From: Arthrobacter sp. V1I7
Lineage (GTDB): Bacteria > Actinomycetota > Actinomycetes > Actinomycetales > Micrococcaceae
Length of the DNA: 64,000 bases
Assembly: GCF_030817015.1 (NCBI RefSeq)
Contig: NZ_JAUSYS010000001.1
Coordinates: 1,798,001 to 1,862,000, forward strand
Reading direction: 5' to 3'
The notes under the pieces were generated by a model. The model searched no databases, was not told where the DNA came from, and saw nothing but the letters and a program-made list of their open reading frames with translations. Below, in pieces: positions 16,472 through 25,139 of this stretch. Positions within the stretch are counted from its first letter, which is position 1. Each line of letters starts with the position of its first letter. Made by a program: the position numbers and the translations under genes.

Positions 16472-16642
16472 GAGAGCACCTCTTCGGAGGATAGTCGGAG
16501 AAACCTGATTCCGAGTTTACCCAGTCCTGCCGTTCCGGTGGCAATACCGCCGGCGCGCATCCGGCGGGTCCGTCGGGATGGCGGGTCCACGCCGGAAATG
16601 AACTGGGACCTCCCTGACCGCTCCCCCAACAGGGCGGTGTGT

Positions 16643-18292
16643 CTAAGGCCGCTCATTTTTGAGGGTTCTATACGCGTAGGCCTGGGCCTGGGCGCGGGTG
16701 TTAAATCCTAGTTTGGCTAGAATGCTGCCCACATGGTGCTCCACGGTCCGCTTGCTGATGAACAGGCGTGCTGCGATTTGGATGTTCGAATGCCCCTCGG
16801 CAACGAGCTGCAGGACTTCGGATTCCCGTGCTGTCAGGCGGCCTCCCAGCCGGGGAGCGGTGAGGGAGCCGTGTCCGAGCCGGCGAAGTTCCTGTGCAGC
16901 AGCGTCCACATCGTAGGCGGCGCCGAGCAGCTGGAAGTCCCTTATTGCGGTACGAACTTCGGAGGCAGCAAGCTCCGGTTCGGCGGAGGCCATAGTTCGG
17001 GCCAGTGCGAGCCGGCAGCGGGCCTGTTCGAGCGGCAGACCGGCCTCGCCGAAGAACGCCAGCGCCGCCTCCAAATGTGCCCGGGAACCGGCGTCGCCGG
17101 CCGCAAGACCCGCTATTCCCAGTGTGTACTCGGCAAGGGCGCGGTACTGCGCCAACCCCACGGCAGCGGCGATAGCATTCAGCTTTAACCCGAGGGTGGC
17201 CGCAGCATCGAGGCGTCCTGCAGCCAGATGCACCTCGGCCAGCAGCGCGAGTTCGGAGGCAAGGAGCACGGACCCGCCGGAATCTGCCACATGACGAACC
17301 AAGACGCTGGCCGCGCTGTCGATTTCACCGTTGGCCAGCCAAAGCCGGGCCAGTGGGCCCACCGCGTAGGAATCGGTTTCGTTGTTCTTGAGCAGGGAAG
17401 CCGCTTCCTCCAGCCGACCCTGGCGCAACCGCAGGTCGGCGAGCCGCACCACTGCGGCGGAGCGCAGGCCCCGAAAGCCGGCATCGTAATCATGGATGGC
17501 TGACACCAGGCGGTCCTCCGCCTCGGACCAGCGACCGGCAGCCGTAAGGATCCCCGCGTAATGCGTGCCGCAGATGGCCGGTACCCAGACTGCGTGAGCG
17601 CGTTGGCCGAAACGGTCAGCGACCTCCATCCACTGCTGAGCGCGTCGTACATCAAGAGTCAGCTCGGAACACAGGAGCATCTTGCAGTAAATCTCGCCGG
17701 CGGCCTGATAGTCGCGGACCTCGCCCGCGGTGGCCGCGGCGGCCGCCTCGTCGACAAGCCGCATGCCTTCGACGATGTGACCATCGAGAACCAACGACAG
17801 CCCCTCGTAGCTGCGGGCGCAGAACTCCAGATCCGGGTCCGCGAAGCGCTTGCCGAGTTCCGTTGCAGCGGCGGCATGGTCCCGGATGTGGGCTGGATTA
17901 TCTGTAGCGAGGCATTCGGCCAGATGGACCCAGCCTCGCTCCACACATTCACCCGCTTCGCCCACCAAACGCAGGGCCTGTGCCATCCAGCCGTCCGCGG
18001 CCGCGGCGTTCGCGTAGACCGCGCCGTAGAGAAAGCTCAGCTCGCGAGCGGCGATAAGGGCCGGAAAGCGCACCTGGCCCTGCCTGCGGTACATCACGAA
18101 GGCTTTTTCATAGAGGCGGATGGCGCTTTCGAATTCTCCGGCCCATTCCACGGCCCTCGCCAACCCATACGCCGCCTCCGGCCCCGGTTCCGTCTTGAGC
18201 GCGAGCTCAAACAGCGAACGGGCGCTAAGCCAGTCCCCAGCATCGAGGGCGATACAGCCGTCATCGAGCAATTGCCCCGCGGCGGAAGCCAT
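16643..18292 (-). CDS. LuxR-family transcriptional regulator with TPR-like N-terminus
   Basis: A 549-aa protein. Residues 1 to about 480 consist of helical TPR-like repeats rich in Ala and Leu (for example ALDAGDWLSARSLFELALKTEPGPEAAYGLARA). The C-terminal 65 residues form a LuxR/GerE helix-turn-helix: LTARESEVLQLVAEGHSNIQIAARL, then ISKRTVEHHVGSILAKLG. No ATPase Walker motif is present, unlike MalT/LAL proteins. It probably senses a partner or ligand through the TPR region. It is divergently arranged with the methyltransferase gene, its most likely target. GGTGCAAGCACC at 18381-18392 in the shared region is a candidate operator. Confidence 0.88.
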   Translation of the reverse strand: MASAAGQLLDDGCIALDAGDWLSARSLFELALKTEPGPEAAYGLARAVEWAGEFESAIRLYEKAFVMYRRQGQVRFPALIAARELSFLYGAVYANAAAADGWMAQALRLVGEAGECVERGWVHLAECLATDNPAHIRDHAAAATELGKRFADPDLEFCARSYEGLSLVLDGHIVEGMRLVDEAAAAATAGEVRDYQAAGEIYCKMLLCSELTLDVRRAQQWMEVADRFGQRAHAVWVPAICGTHYAGILTAAGRWSEAEDRLVSAIHDYDAGFRGLRSAAVVRLADLRLRQGRLEEAASLLKNNETDSYAVGPLARLWLANGEIDSAASVLVRHVADSGGSVLLASELALLAEVHLAAGRLDAAATLGLKLNAIAAAVGLAQYRALAEYTLGIAGLAAGDAGSRAHLEAALAFFGEAGLPLEQARCRLALARTMASAEPELAASEVRTAIRDFQLLGAAYDVDAAAQELRRLGHGSLTAPRLGGRLTARESEVLQLVAEGHSNIQIAARLFISKRTVEHHVGSILAKLGFNTRAQAQAYAYRTLKNERP

Positions 18293-18458
18293 TCCTCATT
18301 TTACTGCCGGCTCACCCGCAGAAGCTGCAGACGTGTGAGGCCCGACGGGCGCCAGAGTCCGCATGGGGAGTCGAAAAATAGGTGCAAGCACCCATGTGGG
18401 CCTGTCGATGCGGAGCGGATCCTTGTGAATAACAGCCATTACCGGAGGGGCGATAACG

Positions 18459-19250
18459 ATGACATCAGAGACATTCCAACTGGAACTTGCCGCGGCAGAG
18501 GCATATGAAGAGCGCTTTGTGCCGGCAATATTCGCAGAGTGGGCGCAGCTGCTGGTGGCAGAAGCCGGAGTCGCGCCCGGTCAGCGCATTCTCGACGTTG
18601 CCTGTGGAACAGGCATCGCGGCCCGCCGTGCCGCCGAAATTGCCGGGGCCTCCGCAGTGACCGGCGTCGACATCAATGACGCCATGCTTACGGTGGCCGC
18701 GCGCGTTCGCCCGGACATCACGTGGCTGCAGGGCGATGCAGCAGCGCTACCTTTGCGCGACGCGGACTTCGACACGGTACTTTGTCAGATGGCATTGATG
18801 TTTTTCCCTGATGCGGCGGGCGCTCTCAGGGAAATGGGTAGGGTTGCCGCCGTTGGCGGAACGATCGCGGCTGCAGTCCCCAGCCGGCTCGAGGACCAGC
18901 CGGCCTATGGGCCCTTCGTGGAGCTGGTGGCCCGGCATGCCGGGGCGGAGGCGATGTCCCTCTTGAGGGTGTACTGGGCTTGCGGCGATCCCGCACGACT
19001 CCAGCGGCTTTTCGTCGAAGCAGGCCTTACGGTCACGGCCATCCGGACCCACGTCGGAACGGCGCGCTATGCGTCAGCGGATGATTTCGTCGTGGGCGAA
19101 GTGGAAGGCACGCCCCTGATGGATCGGATGAACCAGGAGCAGTACGCCCAGGTGCGCCATGGAGCAAACGCAATACTCCAACCTTTCACGGACAGAGACG
19201 GATCAGTGGCGGCGCCGCTGCATGGCCTCATCATCGTCGCCCGGAGGTGA
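18459..19250 (+). CDS. Class I SAM-dependent methyltransferase
   Basis: A 263-aa Rossmann-fold methyltransferase. The SAM motif I is ILDVACGTGIAARRAAE near residue 46, followed by VTGVDINDAML (acidic ribose-binding residue), LQGDAAALPLRDADFDTVLCQMALMFFPD and LREMGRVAAVGGTI, as in the UbiE/Methyltransf_11 group. Substrate unknown. The start ATG 18459 has GGAGGGG upstream. It is divergent from the LuxR regulator, the usual arrangement for a regulator and its controlled gene. Confidence 0.9.
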   Translation: MTSETFQLELAAAEAYEERFVPAIFAEWAQLLVAEAGVAPGQRILDVACGTGIAARRAAEIAGASAVTGVDINDAMLTVAARVRPDITWLQGDAAALPLRDADFDTVLCQMALMFFPDAAGALREMGRVAAVGGTIAAAVPSRLEDQPAYGPFVELVARHAGAEAMSLLRVYWACGDPARLQRLFVEAGLTVTAIRTHVGTARYASADDFVVGEVEGTPLMDRMNQEQYAQVRHGANAILQPFTDRDGSVAAPLHGLIIVARR

Positions 19251-19319
19251 CAGTTCCGCCCCTGCTGCACCGCGGTTCCCACCTGGATTGTCGAGGACCG
19301 GGCGCGCGACGGCGTCAGG

Positions 19320-19484
19320 ATGCCCTCGCCCGCACAAGTGCATCCTGAGTGGCCTGTATGTGGCTACGTCGAGCAGTGCCGCTTCGACCAGGAGGTTGGC
19401 GGGAACGGCCCCAACGGCGACCTGATCCAGCGCATCAGGACCGGGGCTCCGGTGCCGACGGCCCGAAGGGATAGGGTGTTCTGA
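19320..19484 (+). CDS. Possible 54-aa ORF between methyltransferase and thioesterase
   Basis: In the 262-bp gap a frame from ATG 19320 to TGA 19484 encodes MPSPAQVHPEWPVCGYVEQC and an Asn/Gly-rich middle, with two Cys. The same frame is open further upstream (TWIVEDRARDGVR), so this may be a remnant of a larger gene. No ribosome-binding site is evident and I recognise no family. It may equally be non-coding. Confidence 0.2.
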   Translation: MPSPAQVHPEWPVCGYVEQCRFDQEVGGNGPNGDLIQRIRTGAPVPTARRDRVF

Positions 19485-19512
19485 AATCACCAGCCACGCG
19501 AAAGGGCGGACG

Positions 19513-20316
19513 TTGACTGCTGTATTACCGGAGCTTGCCGAGGGCGACTTCTACTACGAGGTGCTGGGGGAAGGTCGATTCCGCTCCACCATCCACGCCC
19601 AGGGTGCATGGAATGACCACGAACAGCACATGGCGCCCGCGTCCGGAATTCTGGCGGACTGCCTGGACCGTCACGAGCCCCGTGAGGACATGCGCATGGC
19701 CCGCCTCAGCTATGAGATCCTCGGCCTGATCCCCGGCGGCGAGTTCGAGGTCATCACCACGACGCTGCGGCCGGGGCGGACTATTGAGCTGGTGCAGGCC
19801 GAGCTGGTGGCGGACGGCCAGGTGGCCATCCGTGCGACGGCATGGCGGATGATCATGTCCGACACGTCCGCGATCGCTGCCGTCGAAGATCCCCGGATCC
19901 CCGCGCCGGAAGCCTGCGAGCCGTACGACGCCGCGAGCGTCTGGCCGGGCGGGTACATCGCCTCGTTGCGGATGCGGATTGCCGAGGGCCACCGCGCCGG
20001 TTCGGGCACCGTCTGGCTGCACACCGAACATCCGCTGACAGACAAGGGCGACAGCAGCGAACTGGCCCGGCTGATCGGCCTCGTGGACACCGCCAACGGG
20101 ATTGCGGCGCGCGTCCCGCCGGGCAGGGGCAGCTACGCCTTCCCGAACCTGGACCTGCAGGTCCACATGTACCGGCGGCCCGCGGGGGAATGGCTGGGGC
20201 TGGACAATGAAGTCTCGTTCGGGACGGACGGCATCGGCCTGACCTCGACGGTGCTGCACGACCTTCAGGGGCCGTTCGGCCGGGCGGAACAGATCCTGAC
20301 CCTGCGGGCGTCCTAA
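19513..20316 (+). CDS. Thioesterase-family protein (double hotdog)
   Basis: A 267-aa protein with the layout of acyl-CoA thioesterase II-like double-hotdog proteins. The N-terminal half has FRSTIHAQGAWNDHEQHMAPASG, ARLSYEILGLIPGGEFEVITTTLRPGRTI and VQAELVADGQVAIRATAWRM. The C-terminal half has LARLIGLVDTANGIAARV, FPNLDLQVHMYRRPAGEWLGLDNEVSFG and a final strand. It likely hydrolyses an acyl-CoA, substrate unknown. Translation starts at TTG 19513, supported by AAAGGGCGG five to six bases upstream. It probably stands alone. Confidence 0.82.
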   Translation: MTAVLPELAEGDFYYEVLGEGRFRSTIHAQGAWNDHEQHMAPASGILADCLDRHEPREDMRMARLSYEILGLIPGGEFEVITTTLRPGRTIELVQAELVADGQVAIRATAWRMIMSDTSAIAAVEDPRIPAPEACEPYDAASVWPGGYIASLRMRIAEGHRAGSGTVWLHTEHPLTDKGDSSELARLIGLVDTANGIAARVPPGRGSYAFPNLDLQVHMYRRPAGEWLGLDNEVSFGTDGIGLTSTVLHDLQGPFGRAEQILTLRAS

Positions 20317-20578
20317 GCTTCCCAGGGCGGCGCCGTAGCCCAGGGCGGTGAGCCGGCTGCCGCCGTCCGGCGCCGGGCAGCGCGAAGAAGACGATCCCGA
20401 TGATGTACAGGACGTAGAACACGACGGCGTACCCTAGATGGGGCTGGTCCGCCATGAGGTGCCCGAGATTCCGCCGGTAGAACTTGCTCGTCGACTTGAG
20501 CCGGACGGAATCGAGAACGGCAAACGCGGCGGCAACAACGAGGAACTGCCAGATGATCATAAGGGAGCAAAACAACAT
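20317..20578 (-). pseudogene. Truncated and frameshifted DUF2177 membrane protein gene
   Basis: On the minus strand MIIWQFLVVAAAFAVLD, KFYRRNLGHLMADQPHLGYA and VFYVLYIIGIVFFALP match the first half of DUF2177 membrane proteins. After ALP the frame is lost at a CCC run (about 20375-20377). The next frame continues as APDGGSRLTALGYGAALG, as expected for the family, and breaks off at the end of the thioesterase gene near 20322. Roughly the last 60 residues are missing. The start would be ATG 20560 or 20578, the latter overlapping the divergent ligase gene. Confidence 0.7.
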
Positions 20579-21326
20579 GCCGGAGGCCGCTGGCGGACCA
20601 CGGACGCTGACGATTGTCCGGCAGGAGGAATCCCTCGGTGCGGCCGGGGACCTGGACTTCGCGATCGAGCTGCTGCAGAAGGTCAAGGCCGGCCATCTGG
20701 GACCCACGCTGCGGCTTTACCGGCCGGTGCCCACCGTCGCCTTCGGGCAGCGGGACACGCATCTTCCGGGCTTCGACGCCGCCGCCCGGGCCTGCCGCAG
20801 CCTCGGCTTTGAGCCCCTGGTCCGCAAAGCCGGCGGCCGGGCCGCGGCCTATCATCAGGGGACCCTGGTGATCGACCACCTGGAACCGGAACGGGACGCG
20901 ATCGTCGGCGCCAAGGGCCGTTTTTCCTTCTTCGGCGAACTGCTCGCGCAGGCACTCCGCAGCGCCGGGGTTGACGCCGCCGTCGGCGAGATCCCCGGCG
21001 AGTACTGCCCCGGCGAATTCAGCGTCCACGGCCGGAATCCGGAGCTGCCCTCGCACCAGGTGAAGCTGGTCGGCACCGCCCAGCGGGTTGTCGCCGGCGG
21101 CTGGCTGTTCAGCTCAGTGATCGTGGTGGAGGACTCGGCCCCGATCCGGGCCGTCCTGGAAGCCAGCTACGCCGCGCTCGGCCTGGCTTGGGACCCGGCG
21201 ACGGCGGGAGCCGTCAACGACCTCGTCCCGCAGCTGGATGTCGACGCCATTGAGGCGGCCGTGATTGGAACCTACGCCCGCTACGCGCAGCTCGGCCACG
21301 GAGCCTTCGCCGGCCTGCGCGGCTGA
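20577..21326 (+). CDS. Lipoate-protein ligase A-like protein
   Basis: A 249-aa protein of the biotin/lipoate ligase fold. The segments PTVAFGQRDTHLPGF, PLVRKAGGRAAAYHQGTLVIDH (lipoate-binding Gly-rich loop, equivalent to RRxGGGA) and HQVKLVGTAQRVVAGGWLFSSVIVVED (the conserved lysine K-L-G/V-G-A-Q loop) match LplA-type enzymes, which attach lipoate or octanoate to dehydrogenase E2 domains. The ATG at 20577 has AAGGGAG nine bases upstream. It may be a ligase, an amidotransferase or a non-catalytic homologue; the fold is clear, the reaction is not. Confidence 0.8.
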   Translation: MPEAAGGPRTLTIVRQEESLGAAGDLDFAIELLQKVKAGHLGPTLRLYRPVPTVAFGQRDTHLPGFDAAARACRSLGFEPLVRKAGGRAAAYHQGTLVIDHLEPERDAIVGAKGRFSFFGELLAQALRSAGVDAAVGEIPGEYCPGEFSVHGRNPELPSHQVKLVGTAQRVVAGGWLFSSVIVVEDSAPIRAVLEASYAALGLAWDPATAGAVNDLVPQLDVDAIEAAVIGTYARYAQLGHGAFAGLRG

Positions 21327-21337
21327 GCGGCATAGGA

Positions 21338-21365
21338 AAGGCCGGGCACCAGCGGTGCCCGGCCT
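21338..21365. terminator. Bidirectional terminator
   Basis: AAGGCCGGGCACC and GGTGCCCGGCCTT form a 13-bp perfect stem around AGC. It sits between the convergent ligase and MBL-hydrolase genes and ends in T/A residues on both strands. Confidence 0.85.
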
Positions 21366-21391
21366 TCGATGTCAGCCCTCTATCGCCGGGC

Positions 21392-22039
21392 TCAGTGCCC
21401 CCGGGTGATCCATTCCTCCAGCTGCGGCGCCTCGGCGCCGACCGTTGTCGGGTCGCCGTGGCCGGTCAGCACCACGGTGTCCGCCGGGAGCGTCAACAGC
21501 TTGCTCCGGATGGATTCGATGATGGTGGGGAAATCGCTGAAGGACCGGCCGGTGGCGCCCGGCCCGCCCTGGAACAGCGTGTCGCCGGAAAAGACGGACC
21601 CTTCGCTGTGCAGGTAGAAGCAGGTGGAGCCGGGTGAATGCCCCGGCGTGTGCAGCGCCACGAGCCGGGCTCCGGCGACGTCGAAGGTGTCCCCGTCCGC
21701 GATGGCGTGCTCCGGTTCGGTGCCGGGGAACACGCGCTCCCAGAGCATCCAGTCCTCGCGGTTGAGGTACACCGGAGCTCCGACCCGGTCACGGACCTCG
21801 CCGACGGCACTGATGTGGTCATCGTGGCCATGAGTCAGGAGGACGGCGGTGACCCTGCGGCCCGCGACGGCGGCCTCCACCGCGGCCGGATCGTGCGCCG
21901 GGTCGATGATCAGGCATTCCTCGTCGTTGCCGACGATCCAGACGTTGTTATCGACATCCCAGGTGCCGCCGTCGAGCGAAAACGTGCCCGAGGTGACCAG
22001 CCGATCGATCCGCACGGTGCCCCCGGTTCCGGCGCTCAC
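21392..22039 (-). CDS. MBL-fold hydrolase partner of mycothiol formaldehyde dehydrogenase
   Basis: A 215-aa metallo-beta-lactamase-fold hydrolase with metal motif THGHDDH, later [14 protein letters not shown] and FSGDTLF, and a terminal LTGHGDPT, as in glyoxalase II-like thioesterases. It begins at GTG 22039, overlapping the dehydrogenase stop codon by four bases, so the two are translationally coupled. The same pairing (adhE2/mscR followed by an MBL gene) occurs in mycobacteria. Inference: it hydrolyses the S-formylmycothiol produced by the dehydrogenase, releasing formate and mycothiol. Confidence 0.88.
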   Translation of the reverse strand: MSAGTGGTVRIDRLVTSGTFSLDGGTWDVDNNVWIVGNDEECLIIDPAHDPAAVEAAVAGRRVTAVLLTHGHDDHISAVGEVRDRVGAPVYLNREDWMLWERVFPGTEPEHAIADGDTFDVAGARLVALHTPGHSPGSTCFYLHSEGSVFSGDTLFQGGPGATGRSFSDFPTIIESIRSKLLTLPADTVVLTGHGDPTTVGAEAPQLEEWITRGH

Positions 22040-23121
22040 AGTTCGACGACCGAGCGCAGCACGGAGCCGGCGTGCATCTTGTCGAACGCTTCCTCGATCT
22101 GGTCGATGGTGATCCGTTCGGTGACGAAGGCATCGAGATCCAGCTTGCCCTGCCGGTAGAGGCTGATGAGCATCGGGAAGTCGCGTGAGGGCAGGCAGTC
22201 GCCGTACCAGGAGGACTTCAGCGAGCCGCCGCGGCCGAAAACGTCCAGGAGCGGCAGCTCCAGGGTCATCTCCGGGCTGGGGACCCCCACCAGCACCACG
22301 GTGCCGGCGAGGTCGCGGGCGTAAAACGCCTGCTTGTACGTCTCGGGGCGGCCGACGGCGTCGATCACGACGTCGGCGCCGAAACCGCCGGTCAGTTCAC
22401 GGATCGCCTCGACCGGGTCGACCTCGGAGGAGTCAACGGTGTGGGTTGCGCCCAGTTCCTTGGCCCGGGCCAGCTTCTTGGCGTCGATGTCCACCGCAAT
22501 CACGGTGGTGGCGCCGGCGAGCGCGGCGCCGGCGACGGCCGCCGTGCCCACTCCGCCGCAGCCGATGACCGCCACGGAATCGCCGAGCGAGACGTTTCCG
22601 GTGTTGATGGCGGCGCCGAGGCCGGCCATGACGCCGCAGCCCAGCAGGCCGACGGCGGCCGGGTCGGCGTCGGAGTCGACCTTCGTGCACTGGCCGGCGG
22701 CAACGAGGGTCTTTTCGGCGAAGGCGCCGATGCCCAGCGCGCCCGTGAGTTCGGTGCCGTCCTCCAGCGTCATCTTCTGCGTGGCGTTGTGGGTGTTGAA
22801 GCAGTACTGCGGTTTGCCGCGTCGGCAGGACCGGCATTCGCCGCAGACGGCACGCCAGTTCAGCACCACCCGGTCGCCGGGGGCCACCTCGGTGACGTCG
22901 GGTCCGACGGCGCTGACAACGCCGGTAGCCTCATGGCCCAGCAGGAACGGGAAGTCGTCGTTGATGCCCCCGAGCTTGTAGTGCAAATCGGTGTGGCAGA
23001 CGCCGCTGGTGAGGATATCCACCAGCGCCTCGCCGGGTCCGGGATCGGGGACCAGGATGGTCTCCACCGTGACGGGGGCTCCCTTGGAGCGGGCTACTAC
23101 GCCTTTGACTTTGTGGACCAT
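22036..23121 (-). CDS. mscR: S-(hydroxymethyl)mycothiol dehydrogenase
   Basis: A 361-aa zinc-dependent medium-chain alcohol dehydrogenase. Visible features: catalytic-zinc ligands in [10 protein letters not shown] and GHEATG, the four-Cys structural zinc loop [15 protein letters not shown], the coenzyme motif [13 protein letters not shown] followed by VDID (Asp favouring NAD), and the family-specific C-terminus [19 protein letters not shown]. It oxidises the mycothiol-formaldehyde adduct (formaldehyde detoxification) and may also reduce S-nitrosomycothiol. Cytosolic. Operon with the MBL hydrolase. Sequence identity to the glutathione version is excluded by the mycothiol context of actinobacteria rather than by a single residue. 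Confidence 0.93.
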   Translation of the reverse strand: MVHKVKGVVARSKGAPVTVETILVPDPGPGEALVDILTSGVCHTDLHYKLGGINDDFPFLLGHEATGVVSAVGPDVTEVAPGDRVVLNWRAVCGECRSCRRGKPQYCFNTHNATQKMTLEDGTELTGALGIGAFAEKTLVAAGQCTKVDSDADPAAVGLLGCGVMAGLGAAINTGNVSLGDSVAVIGCGGVGTAAVAGAALAGATTVIAVDIDAKKLARAKELGATHTVDSSEVDPVEAIRELTGGFGADVVIDAVGRPETYKQAFYARDLAGTVVLVGVPSPEMTLELPLLDVFGRGGSLKSSWYGDCLPSRDFPMLISLYRQGKLDLDAFVTERITIDQIEEAFDKMHAGSVLRSVVEL

Positions 23122-23157
23122 GAGAATCTCCCTCTTGCGCGTCGCAACACGCGGTAA

Positions 23158-23182
23158 GGCGCGGCCCCTGAGGGGCCGCGCC
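23158..23182 (-). terminator. Terminator between mycoredoxin and mscR
   Basis: GGCGCGGCCCCT and AGGGGCCGCGCC form a nearly loopless 11- to 12-bp stem just past the mycoredoxin stop codon, before mscR on the same strand. It suggests that the two thiol genes have separate transcripts. Confidence 0.7.
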
Positions 23183-23216
23183 GTCGTGGTTGAAGTCGTG
23201 CGTAAACCTGGTGGTT

Positions 23217-23474
23217 CTAGGCGGCGAGCCGGTTCTTGACCTCTGCCGCGGAAGGGTTGGTGGCTGCGGTGCCGTCCGGGAACAGCACGGTGGGGACGGT
23301 GCGGTTGCCGCCGTTGAGCTTCTCCACGAGATCGGCGGTGCCATCAACTTCTTCGATGTTAATCTCCGTGTACCCGATGCCCTGAGCGTCCAGTTGCTTC
23401 TTCAGGCGGTTGCAGTACCCGCACCAGGTGGTTGAAAACATGGTGATGGTGCCGGATTCGGGGGTGAAGTCCAC
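23217..23474 (-). CDS. mrx1: Mycoredoxin (glutaredoxin-like)
   Basis: An 85-aa thioredoxin-fold oxidoreductase. The redox motif is WCGYC; CGYC is characteristic of mycoredoxin-1, which reduces mixed disulfides with mycothiol. [15 protein letters not shown] carries the cis-Pro loop, and [12 protein letters not shown] ends the domain. The start is GTG 23474 with GAGGAG six bases upstream; longer upstream extensions in the same frame overlap the divergent HMCES gene and lack homology. Next to mscR, it completes a small mycothiol chemistry group. Confidence 0.9.
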   Translation of the reverse strand: MDFTPESGTITMFSTTWCGYCNRLKKQLDAQGIGYTEINIEEVDGTADLVEKLNGGNRTVPTVLFPDGTAATNPSAAEVKNRLAA

Positions 23475-23606
23475 GAAGTTCTCCTCAAAGCTGGTTGACG
23501 GTGCTGGTTGAGCGCCGGTTGCCGACACAAGTCGGACGTCACTCCCAATAACCGTAACCCGCGGCCCGCTATTCCCGCTGAGCCGGCGCGATGGCATGCT
23601 GGTGCC

Positions 23607-24353
23607 ATGTGCGGACGCTATGTGATGGCCCGGGCCGTCGGAGACCTGTTGGCCGAGTTCGACGCCGGGCTCGAGGAGGAGATCGCCATCCCGCCGTCGT
23701 GGAATGTGGCCCCGACGGCAGACGTGCCCATCCTCCTGGAACGGCTGGTGGACGGCGAGCCGGTCCGCCAGCTGCACATTGCGCGCTGGGGCCTGGTGCC
23801 ATCCTGGGCGAAGGACCCGGGCATCGGCTCGAAGATGATCAACGCACGCAGCGAAAGCGTGTTGGAGAAACCTGCTTTCCGGAAGGCCACGCGCTCCCGG
23901 CGCTGTGCCGTCCCGGCCGACGGCTATTACGAATGGAAGGGTGAGGGGCGCAGCAAACAGCCCTATTACGTGCACCCGAAGGATGGGCGCCCCATTGTCT
24001 TCGCCGGCCTCTATGAATGGTGGAAAGACCCGTCAAAGGCCGACGACGACCCGGAGCGCTGGATGCTCTCGACCTCGATCATGACTACAGACTCGCCGCC
24101 GGAAGGTTACGCCGGGGGGATGCTGGCGGAACTGACCGCGCTGCATGACAGGGTTCCACTGCCGATGGACCGCGAGACCATGCAGACGTGGCTGGACCCG
24201 CAGGCCGACGATGCCCCCGCCCTGGTGGGGCTGGTCCGGGCGGGGGCGCACGACGTCGCGGAGGGCTGGACCATTGACGCCGTGGGCACCGCCGTCGGGA
24301 ACGTGAAGAACGACTCCCCGGAGCTCATCCAGCCGGTAGGAAGCCTGTTCTAA
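23607..24353 (+). CDS. SOS response-associated peptidase (HMCES/YedK)
   Basis: A 248-aa protein that caps abasic sites in single-stranded DNA through its N-terminal cysteine. It starts MCGRY at 23607, so Cys2 becomes the catalytic residue after Met removal, which fixes the start despite an open frame upstream. Other conserved parts are SWNVAPTADVPIL, ARWGLVPSWAKDP, INARSESVLEKPAFR, RCAVPADGYYEWKG, TTDSPP and HDRVPLPMD (active-site His). No LexA box was seen upstream. Function in repair of abasic lesions is family knowledge. Confidence 0.93.
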   Translation: MCGRYVMARAVGDLLAEFDAGLEEEIAIPPSWNVAPTADVPILLERLVDGEPVRQLHIARWGLVPSWAKDPGIGSKMINARSESVLEKPAFRKATRSRRCAVPADGYYEWKGEGRSKQPYYVHPKDGRPIVFAGLYEWWKDPSKADDDPERWMLSTSIMTTDSPPEGYAGGMLAELTALHDRVPLPMDRETMQTWLDPQADDAPALVGLVRAGAHDVAEGWTIDAVGTAVGNVKNDSPELIQPVGSLF

Positions 24354-24368
24354 GTCAGAAGGCGAGCG

Positions 24369-24791
24369 TCAGAGCGTTACCCTGCCGCCGGCGTCGACCG
24401 CCCAGGTGGGATTGAAGGCGACCTCCCAGCGGTAGCCGTCAGGATCGGCAAAGTAGCCGGTATAGCCACCCCAGGGCTGGGTCTTGGCCCCGGCGACGAT
24501 GATGGCACCGGCCGTCTCGGCGTCCGCCATCACCCCGTCGACCTCCACGGCACTGCCCAGGTTGTGGCTCAGCGTGATGCACGGAATGCCCGCCGGGGGA
24601 TCGGTGGCCGCTTCGGACTGCATCTGCCCCGCATCCCAGAGCGAAAGGACCAGGCCGTGGTTGGCCTGGATGAAGAGCACTTCACCCGGGGCTTCCCGGT
24701 GGACGGGCCAACCGAGGCCGTCAACATAAAAGCGGCGGGAGGCGTCAACACTGCGGACACCCAGTGAAATTAGGTCGACTCGTGGCTGCAT
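24369..24791 (-). CDS. VOC-family (glyoxalase/bleomycin resistance fold) protein
   Basis: A 140-aa vicinal-oxygen-chelate protein with the paired beta-alpha-beta pattern: VDLISLGVRSVDASRRFYVDGLGWPVHR, then VEVDGVMADAETAGAII and the C-terminal WGGYTGYFADPDGYRWEVAFNP. These usually bind metals or small molecules (glyoxalase, dioxygenase, resistance proteins); the specific role is unknown. It is convergent with the HMCES gene and divergent from chorismate mutase, with almost no promoter space between the latter two. Confidence 0.88.
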   Translation of the reverse strand: MQPRVDLISLGVRSVDASRRFYVDGLGWPVHREAPGEVLFIQANHGLVLSLWDAGQMQSEAATDPPAGIPCITLSHNLGSAVEVDGVMADAETAGAIIVAGAKTQPWGGYTGYFADPDGYRWEVAFNPTWAVDAGGRVTL

Positions 24792-24805
24792 ATTTCGATA
24801 CTGTC

Positions 24806-25132
24806 ATGCACATGTCCACAAATCACGCAGACGACAAGACCAGCCAGGCCGACCGGGAACAGCTCGCCGCCGTGCGGGTTGCAGTCGATGAGGTGGATGA
24901 GCAGATTGTGTCCCTGATCGGACGCCGGGAACGGCTCATCCGGATCGCCGGCACCCTCAAGGCTGACAGCGCCGAAGTGCGGGCGCCGGGGCGGGTGGAG
25001 CGTGTCATCGAACACGTCCGGGCCACGGCCGAACACAAAGACATCGACGTCGACCTGGTTGAAAAGACGTACCGGGCCATGATCGATGCCTTCATCACGC
25101 TGGAGCTGGAAGTCTACAAGGCCAGCTCCTAG
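24806..25132 (+). CDS. Chorismate mutase (AroQ-type)
   Basis: A 108-aa all-helical protein resembling the chorismate mutase type II domain: AVDEVDEQIVSLIGRRERLIRIAGTLKAD (the helix 1 Arg and Lys active-site pattern), APGRVERVIEHVRATAEH and the third helix VEKTYRAMIDAFITLELEVYK. It converts chorismate to prephenate for Phe/Tyr synthesis, in the cytosol. ATG 24806 or 24812 could be the start; neither has a ribosome-binding site, so the transcript may be leaderless. Length fits monofunctional AroQ. Confidence 0.82.
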   Translation: MHMSTNHADDKTSQADREQLAAVRVAVDEVDEQIVSLIGRRERLIRIAGTLKADSAEVRAPGRVERVIEHVRATAEHKDIDVDLVEKTYRAMIDAFITLELEVYKASS

Positions 25133-25139
25133 CGGAGGC

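Noticed and set aside
23475..23975. Long N-terminal extension of the mycoredoxin
   Set aside because: It is antisense to the HMCES gene; GTG 23474 with GAGGAG explains the 85-aa protein.
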